Shown here: positions 58,965-64,000 of the stretch, one piece after another | How the letters are laid out: each line of letters opens with the position of its first letter | Numbering within the stretch: position 1 is the first letter of the stretch | Source of the DNA: Galbibacter marinus | GTDB taxonomy: Bacteria > Bacteroidota > Bacteroidia > Flavobacteriales > Flavobacteriaceae | Length of the DNA stretch: 64,000 nucleotides | Direction: 5' to 3' | NCBI RefSeq assembly: GCF_000300875.1 | Contig: NZ_AMSG01000007.1 | Span: 1-64,000, forward strand | Made by a program: the position numbers and the translations under genes | The notes under the pieces: generated by a model | What the model saw: only the letters and a program-made list of their open reading frames with translations | Databases searched by the model: none | Told to the model about the DNA's origin: nothing

Positions 58965-60616
58965 CCTGACTTGCCCATTTTAGGTCAGCAGGTCCAATTT
59001 GGATAAAATATCCATAATAATAGGGTTGTTTTTTGCCCTCATTCTGATTTCTTTATTGGTTATTTTGTTCAGTAACCGGGCATCGATTATTTTTTTACAT
59101 TCATGTACAAAAATTTTTATTCAGCCCCCAGTTTTTAGTTCTATATGCTTGGAGATAAAAAGCGCGATGAAGCATATCAGCACATGTAACTTAATAGGCT
59201 CTTCCTTGTAATGAAAGATAGGTCGTGTCTGTAAATCGCTTTTGGATGTTTATTTCAATCTAAAAGTTATACGTTAATATATACATTTGGATATTCTAAA
59301 GGCCTGTTCAACCCTATATAATTCCCTGTAACGATCAATAACTGTTTTATTACTAGCTACACGCTCTGGTAAGTTGGTGTAATATCCCTTTACTCCTAGA
59401 AGCTTATGTGTTTTCTCAACGAGCTTTTGATTAAGTTCCAGCTTTTCTCCAGAGGCCTATGTAAACTTAAGTTTTCTGTTTTTTCCTGGATTTTCAATAA
59501 GGTGTTTGGCTTTCTCAAGTTGTTTTTCCATTTCATATTTGTCCTTACGGTATCGGACTGAGGAGAAACTACAAATCAGGTAACCATTATGAGTTTTAAG
59601 TCGAATAGTCTTTCCATCCTAACGTGGTAGAGCACGATCAATTTCTTGAAGTAAAGCTGTTGATGTATTACCCAGCCTTCCACCTACAATGTAATGAATC
59701 CCTTTTTTATTTAACGCTTCACTGTTTTCTGTACTGATCATAGCAGCATCCGCTACAACAGTAAAAGAACTAACCTGATTCTTTAATTTAACTTTTCAAT
59801 CATTGGGATGAAGGTATGGCCTTCAAATGTATTACCTGTGAATATATCGTAAGAGACCAGCAGGCCTTCTTTGGTTACCATCAAACCTATTAAGATTTGG
59901 GGTTGTTGCGATTTGTTGTCTTTTGAAAAACCATTCTTTCGTAAATCATCTGATTTAAATGTTTCAAAATATAAGGTTGTCACGTCATAAAAAACCAAGC
60001 TATAGTCAAATTCATAATGGGATTTTGCAAAATTTACTGCGATTGATTCTGCCTTTGTTTTTAAGGTCAGCCATTTTGGAGCTGATTCATAATACTGTTG
60101 TCGGCGATACTTAATTCCAAAATATTCTTCAATCAAAGCAACGGATCGAAGTTTGGATGCTGGCTCAAACATCCTCATAAGCACTAGATCAAGTAAAAAT
60201 GGGTTGCGTAGTTTATCAAATCCTGCAAAAATAAGTAGCTTATGGATTACATCATAAAAGAACATATAATGTACTCCAAGAAACTCTGTTTGCTTAATAT
60301 TTAAAATGTTATTTGATGCTTCATCTTCCTTAAAAAGAAGAAGCTGTTTACTGGTTTATTCAATAAAATCATTGGCAAGGGTATTAAGATTTTTAAGATC
60401 ATCTTCAGTTCTCGCAGTACCGATATGTCGAAGGATAACACGTTTACGATTCTCTATCTTGTAAACCTGAACGGATGTAGAACCCTTGGAATACTTAATT
60501 TGCCTGATTTTAAGCATATTTGGGAATTTAGGTCAGCAAATTACAAAAAATTAAAAACTAACAAGCATAGTATCAGATGATTAAAAATTAGTAAAAATCA
60601 CCGCGGACAAGTCAGG
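58965..60616 (-). mobile_element. decayed IS1634-family insertion sequence
   Basis: A 1652-bp element bounded by 12-bp terminal repeats with one mismatch: CCTGACTTGCCC at 58965-58976 and the complement of CCTGACTTGTCC at 60605-60616. A 12-base direct repeat TTTAGGTCAGCA stands just inside each end (58979-58990, 60527-60538). It contains one broken transposase on the minus strand. I see no target-site duplication next to the repeats, consistent with an old insertion. Confidence 0.8.
58980..60517 (-). pseudogene. IS1634-type DDE transposase, broken
   Basis: Starts at 60517 (MLKIRQIKYSKGSTSVQVYK) and ends at 58980-58982 (LSKLDLLT). Typical segments are LVFYDVTTLYFE (DDE Asp), GNTFEGHTFIPMIEK, TVVADAAMIS (second Asp), YRVEQAFRISK (Glu) and SDLQTRPIFHYKEEPIKLHVLI. 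In-frame stops: TAA at 60358-60356, TAG at 59621-59619, TAG at 59459-59457, TGA at 59123-59121. The frame shifts near 59785-59795, and a 45-bp insertion splits it at 59241-59292. The longest open piece is 59783-60265. It cannot make a working transposase. Confidence 0.9.
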
Positions 60617-60733
60617 AAATAGCGAATGAAAACCTAAATGAAATTCTTAAGGTTATCAAGTAATAGGTTAATACATGTAATGGAAATATTGACTGAACTT
60701 ATAATTTTGTATCTTTAAATCAAAGCTTAAATT

Positions 60734-60968
60734 ATGGATTTAGATACTCGAAAAATAGCCTTTGTACAGGAGTTCTTAAAACTTCAGAGTGATGATGTCG
60801 TCTCAAGATTCGAAAAAATATTAAAAAAAGGAAAAAAAGAATACCTCTGAAAATCTTTATGAACCAATGTCCCATGAGGAGTTGAATAAACGAATCGACC
60901 AATCTGAAGCAGATTTCCGTAGTAATCGATTTAAAAGTAGTTCCGAACTTCTAGCTAAATACCAGTAA
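60734..60968 (+). pseudogene. frameshifted antitoxin of a type II toxin-antitoxin pair
   Basis: ATG 60734 opens MDLDTRKIAFVQEFLKLQSD, which resembles the small antitoxins paired with RelE/ParE toxins in Flavobacteria. After 38 codons the frame stops. The +1 frame then continues from the A-rich stretch (7 A, GG, 7 A around 60815-60840) as ENLYEPMSHEELNKRIDQSE to a TAA at 60966-60968. One extra A in a run explains the break. The stop overlaps the start of a toxin stump (TAATG). Identification is by resemblance. Confidence 0.75.
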
Positions 60969-61009
60969 TGACATTAAAAATTATTTGGTCGGAAACACAA
61001 CTTTTGTGA
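60968..61009 (+). pseudogene. 5' stump of a RelE/ParE-type toxin gene
   Basis: ATG 60968 overlaps the antitoxin stop, as in intact pairs, and reads MTLKIIWSETQLL before a TGA at 61007-61009. The first ten residues fit the start of ParE/RelE toxins; nothing of the family follows, so the gene is truncated. The next 60 bases hold only AT-rich sequence and the tRNA terminator. Confidence 0.65.
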
Positions 61010-61064
61010 TTGATCCCTTTTGAGATTGATCCAGAATACATAATAAATATCCAAATATAAGGGT

Positions 61065-61096
61065 AAAAAAAAGCTTCAATTTTCATTGAAGCTTTT
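61065..61096 (-). terminator. terminator of the tRNA-Asp transcript
   Basis: A 12-bp perfect stem (61069-61080 with 61085-61096) and a 4-base loop. On the minus strand it ends in a T run, directly downstream of the tRNA 3' end. Confidence 0.88.
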
Positions 61097-61105
61097 CCTT
61101 TTTTC

Positions 61106-61182
61106 TGGCGGTCTGGACGGGATTCGAACCCGCGACCCCATGCGTGACAGGCATGTATTCTAACCAGCTGAACTACCAGACC
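61106..61182 (-). tRNA. tRNA-Asp (anticodon GTC)
   Basis: A 77-base tRNA with CCA encoded. The acceptor stem is GGTCTGG/CCAGACC with G73, the T arm contains GGTTCGAATCC, and the anticodon GTC is at 61148-61146 in CCTGTCACG. The D arm is GTTCAGCTGGTTAGAA. No neighbouring tRNA. Its 3' end faces the decayed region, but I found no second copy of that end that could mark an integration site. Confidence 0.97.
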
Positions 61183-61267
61183 TTTACTTAATGCGGATGC
61201 AAATATACACCCCTTTTTTAATTGCGCAAACCTTTTTTAGCAAAAAATAAAATTTATTTTTATGTCC

Positions 61268-62197
61268 CTAAATAAACTTCTGCTGTTCAATTAGATATGC
61301 TTGAAGAATTTTATGAATATTTTTTGCAATATCCACTTCGACATACTTTATGCCATATTGAGCACATCGTAATTTGAGCATTTCTTGGTATTGCTCCATC
61401 GCCTTTTTGTAATTCTGTTGTATTTGTTCTGGAAACAAATCAATCTCTTGATTGGTCTCTAAATCCACAAATCTTTTGGCACGGTTTTCAAATTGGAAAT
61501 CAAATTCCTTTTCTTTGTCCATTACATGAAACAAAACCACCTGATGTTTATTGTATTTCAGATGTTGTAGGGCTTTAAAAAGTTGTTCTGAGTCCGTTTG
61601 AGTCTGAAACATATCCGTAAAATAAGCAATAAAACTTCTCCTTTGAATCTTTTCCGCAATCTGGTGAAGATAAGTATACGAATTCGTTTGCCGTCTAACA
61701 GTTGGCTGTTCTAGCAATTGTTCCATTGCCTGTATCAATATTCGAAAATGCCTTTCACTGCCTTTCTCTGGGGCATAAAATTCATAACGATCAGAATAAA
61801 CACTAAGTCCAACTGCATCACGTTGTCTTTTGAGTAGATTCATCAATGATGCCGCAGCCAACACAGAAAATCCAATTTTGTTATAATTAGTTGCAGATTG
61901 ATTTTTTAAAGTAGGATAGTGCATCGATGATGAATTATCGATAATGATATGACATCGCAAATTGGTTTCTTCATCATATTTTTTAGTATAGAGCTTATCA
62001 GTTTTAGCATAACGCTTCCAATCAATATGCCTTGTACTTTCTCCTTGGTTATAAATTTTGTGTTCTGCAAATTCAGAGGAAAACCCATGAAAAGGGCTTT
62101 TGTGCTTACCACTTATAAACCCCTCCACCACCTGATTGGCAATGAATCCCAGATTTTTAACTAATTCTATTTTATTTAATTCCTCTTGTAAACTCAC
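61268..62197 (-). CDS. DUF58 domain protein
   Basis: A 309-residue cytosolic protein with the DUF58 signature GESTRHIDWKRYAKTDKLYTKKY and a vWA-like fold (IIIDNSSSMHYP; IAYFTDMFQ). The GTG at 62197 starts the family's usual VSLQEELNKIELVKNLG; the frame is open to an ATG at 62257, but those 20 residues do not look like family sequence. DUF58 proteins commonly accompany MoxR ATPases, which are not seen nearby. Divergent from ftsX. Confidence 0.85.
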   Translation of the reverse strand: MSLQEELNKIELVKNLGFIANQVVEGFISGKHKSPFHGFSSEFAEHKIYNQGESTRHIDWKRYAKTDKLYTKKYDEETNLRCHIIIDNSSSMHYPTLKNQSATNYNKIGFSVLAAASLMNLLKRQRDAVGLSVYSDRYEFYAPEKGSERHFRILIQAMEQLLEQPTVRRQTNSYTYLHQIAEKIQRRSFIAYFTDMFQTQTDSEQLFKALQHLKYNKHQVVLFHVMDKEKEFDFQFENRAKRFVDLETNQEIDLFPEQIQQNYKKAMEQYQEMLKLRCAQYGIKYVEVDIAKNIHKILQAYLIEQQKFI

Positions 62198-62395
62198 TTT
62201 TAGTAATTTAGTTCCGTTGCTGCTAAAATGTTTTCTTGTTGATTCCACGCCCAACAAATTTTCTTATTTCTTCATAGGCTTGAAGTAGAATAACTTTACA
62301 TACTTTTTTAGCATTTAAACGTTTAAAGATTAATGCGTATCCTTAAGCAAGATTAAATTTACTTTATTACTTTTACACATCCAATTAATTCGGGT

Positions 62396-63274
62396 ATGAG
62401 CAAATCTTTTGAGCGCTATCAGAAACGCAAACTTATTTCTTCTTATTTTTCAGTAGTACTGAGTATTGCACTAGTACTGTTTCTTCTTGGATGTTTGGGA
62501 CTTTTGGTGATCAATACCAACAAATTAGCCAACCATTTTAAAGAACAAGTTGCAATAACAGTCTTTTTAAAAGACAATGCAAAGGAAGTCGAAATAAATC
62601 AACTTCAAAAGAGCTTGGCTATGGCAGAATATACTAAGTCAGCCACCTTTGTCTCCAAAGACGAAGCAGCCGAGGCTCACAGTAAAGAAATTGGTGAGAA
62701 TTTTTTAGAATTTCTAGGATACAATCCTTTGCAAAATTCTATTGATGTACACTTAAATGCGGCTTATGTTGCCACTGATAGTATCGCGAAAATTGCGGAA
62801 GATATCGGTTCCAAAGTTTACGTCTCAGATGTGGCTTATGACAAGCCTCTGATTGGAATGTTAAATGAAAATGTAAAGCGCTTAAGTTTTTGGATTCTTA
62901 TTGCCTCAGGAGTCTTTACCCTTATCGCAGTTTTACTTATAAACAGCTCTATTCGTTTATCCGTATACTCCAAACGGTTCATCATTAAAACCATGCAAAT
63001 GGTGGGAGCAACCAAAAGATTTATCCGCCGCCCCTTCATTTGGAATAGCATAAAACTCGGAATGGTAGGAGCACTAGTAGCCATGGCAGCTATGGCAGGT
63101 TTACTATTCTACATCAATTCCATCATGCCACAATTACAATTACTCTCCGATCCCATCATAATTGTCTCTCTTTTCGTTGGAATATTTATCATCGGAGTGA
63201 TCATTACGTGGATAAGTACGTATATTGCAACCCAACGATTTTTAAATCTAAGAACAGACGATTTATATTACTAA
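62396..63274 (+). CDS. ftsX: cell division protein FtsX (permease-like)
   Basis: A 292-residue four-helix membrane protein of the FtsX/MacB type. Helix 1 is at about 17-41, the extracellular domain (VAITVFLKDNAKEVEINQLQ in part) to about 165, and helices 2-4 at about 166-187, 216-238 and 250-275. QMVGATKRFIRRPFIWNS is the conserved cytosolic segment. FtsX with FtsE activates septal cell-wall hydrolases. ftsE is not adjacent, as is common in Bacteroidetes. It starts the run ftsX - DUF3098 - uppP. Confidence 0.94.
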   Translation: MSKSFERYQKRKLISSYFSVVLSIALVLFLLGCLGLLVINTNKLANHFKEQVAITVFLKDNAKEVEINQLQKSLAMAEYTKSATFVSKDEAAEAHSKEIGENFLEFLGYNPLQNSIDVHLNAAYVATDSIAKIAEDIGSKVYVSDVAYDKPLIGMLNENVKRLSFWILIASGVFTLIAVLLINSSIRLSVYSKRFIIKTMQMVGATKRFIRRPFIWNSIKLGMVGALVAMAAMAGLLFYINSIMPQLQLLSDPIIIVSLFVGIFIIGVIITWISTYIATQRFLNLRTDDLYY

Positions 63275-63278
63275 CAAC

Positions 63279-63536
63279 ATGGCAAAAAAACAATTACAAA
63301 ATACAGATCAAAAAGAGTTTATTTTTCAGAAGAAGAATTATATAATAATGTTTATTGGCTTAGCGTTCATAGTACTTGGATTTATTCTAATGAGCGGAGG
63401 TGGAAGTGATGATCCTAATGTGTTCAATCCCGACATTTTCAACTTTAGAAGGATTCGTTTGGCTCCTACTTTGGTTCTCCTTGGATTTGGAATTGAGGTT
63501 TACGCCATAATGTTGAACCCTACAAAGAAAAAATAA
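63279..63536 (+). CDS. DUF3098 domain membrane protein
   Basis: An 85-residue protein with two membrane helices at about 24-40 and 63-80. The middle SGGGSDDPNVFNPDIFNFRRI is partly the family signature (the Pro-rich NPDIF-FRR stretch). Function unknown, but it is consistently found between ftsX and uppP in Bacteroidetes, suggesting a link with envelope growth. It starts 4 bases after ftsX. Confidence 0.88.
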   Translation: MAKKQLQNTDQKEFIFQKKNYIIMFIGLAFIVLGFILMSGGGSDDPNVFNPDIFNFRRIRLAPTLVLLGFGIEVYAIMLNPTKKK

Positions 63537-63542
63537 ACCGTA

Positions 63543-64000
63543 TTGGATACTTTACAAGCAATTATTCTTGCCATTATTGAAGGATTAACAGAGTATTTAC
63601 CTGTCTCTTCAACTGGGCATATGATTATCACATCGTCCTTTTTTGGAATAGCGGATGATGAATTCACAAAACTATTTACAATCGTCATACAACTAGGAAC
63701 CATCCTATCGGTGGTAGTGTTATATTTTAAGCGATTTTTTCAATCAGTAGACTTCTATTTAAAACTATTAGCAGGTTTTATCCCAGCGGTTGTTTTAGGC
63801 CTTTTATTCAGTGACCTAATAGACACCCTTCTTGAGAGCCCTCTAGTGGTTGCAATATCTCTTCTTATTGGTGGTATTGTTTTAATTAAAGTAGATGACT
63901 GGTTTGGTGACGAACAAGGAACTGAGATCTCCTATAAAACCGCATTTAAGATCGGACTATTTCAATGTCTAGCCATGATACCAGGGGTTTCTCGAAGTGC
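63543..64000 (+). CDS. uppP: undecaprenyl-diphosphate phosphatase, 5' part
   Basis: Recycles the lipid carrier for cell-wall synthesis (C55-PP to C55-P). The gene starts at TTG 63543, 6 bases after the DUF3098 stop, and runs off the window after about 152 residues of the usual 260-270. The signatures [14 protein letters not shown] (residues 13-26) and, at the very end, PGVSRS are present. A small gap and the shared strand make it part of the ftsX operon. Confidence 0.93.
   Translation, partial: MDTLQAIILAIIEGLTEYLPVSSTGHMIITSSFFGIADDEFTKLFTIVIQLGTILSVVVLYFKRFFQSVDFYLKLLAGFIPAVVLGLLFSDLIDTLLESPLVVAISLLIGGIVLIKVDDWFGDEQGTEISYKTAFKIGLFQCLAMIPGVSRS

Noticed and set aside
58999-59211. 70-codon plus-strand frame in the IS fossil
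   Set aside because: It is antisense to the transposase, whose family sequence is clear on the minus strand.
60800-60850. Programmed frameshift in the antitoxin poly-A stretch
   Set aside because: The downstream frame needs a +1 shift, not the -1 slip that A-runs usually give, and the toxin is truncated, so decay is the simpler explanation.
61106-61182. tRNA-Asp as integration site of an 18-kb xylan island
   Set aside because: The tRNA 3' end faces the accessory region, but I found no direct repeat of the 3' end near 38-40 kb or elsewhere and no integrase gene.
1-64000. CRISPR array, prophage or riboswitch
   Set aside because: No regularly spaced repeats, phage genes or recognisable riboswitch cores were seen on reading the gaps between genes.

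Overview
The window is chromosomal DNA from a member of the Bacteroidota, almost certainly a (probably marine) Flavobacteriaceae. The base composition is AT-rich. Promoters fit the TAnnTTTG type. There are tandem SusC/SusD pairs, type IX secretion proteins (the Plug protein and PorT), a lipoprotein TamL, and the Na+-pumping Nqr complex.

Region 1 (1-39 kb) is mostly core housekeeping. It holds a DUF6702 protein with a doubtful 5' end, an M1 aminopeptidase, methionine aminopeptidase with a coupled methyltransferase, and the complete nqrABCDEF operon. ApbE, which attaches FMN to Nqr subunits, and a small conserved protein lie just downstream of that operon. Next come the T9SS Plug protein, ApaG, P5C dehydrogenase, RsmG, a fatty acid desaturase, an aminotransferase, TrkA/TrkH potassium uptake, and a tandem SLATT (DUF4231-like) membrane protein. 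Then follow ubiE-porT, a TrmH-type RNA methylase, TamL, class II aldolase, AccD, rpsO and pnp. The stretch ends with two convergent, overlapping dehydrogenase-like genes, a cupin and a SNF2-helicase remnant.

Region 2 (40-58 kb) is an 18-kb xylan utilisation locus entirely on the minus strand: susC-susD-susC-susD-surface glycan-binding lipoprotein, a GH10 xylanase with two inserted CBM4/9-like domains, a second GH10 xylanase, a CE15 glucuronoyl esterase, and a CE6-GH43-CBM6 three-domain enzyme. The first six genes match the conserved xus/xyn10 core of Bacteroidetes. Together the genes suggest capture, backbone cutting, deacetylation, debranching and lignin-ester cleavage of glucurono(arabino)xylan. 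No regulator of the system lies in the window.

Region 3 (58-61 kb) is decayed DNA: about 0.8 kb without genes, a fossil IS1634-family element with four in-frame stops, a frameshift and a 45-bp insertion, and a frameshifted antitoxin with a stump of its toxin.

Region 4 (61-64 kb) returns to core genes: tRNA-Asp(GTC), a DUF58 protein, FtsX, a DUF3098 protein and the 5' part of uppP, which runs off the window.

I found no CRISPR array, prophage or complete mobile element. The least ordinary items are the stand-alone tandem SLATT protein, the xylan locus with its CE6-GH43-CBM6 enzyme, the microhomology-type deletion in the SNF2 gene, and the toxin-antitoxin and IS fossils.
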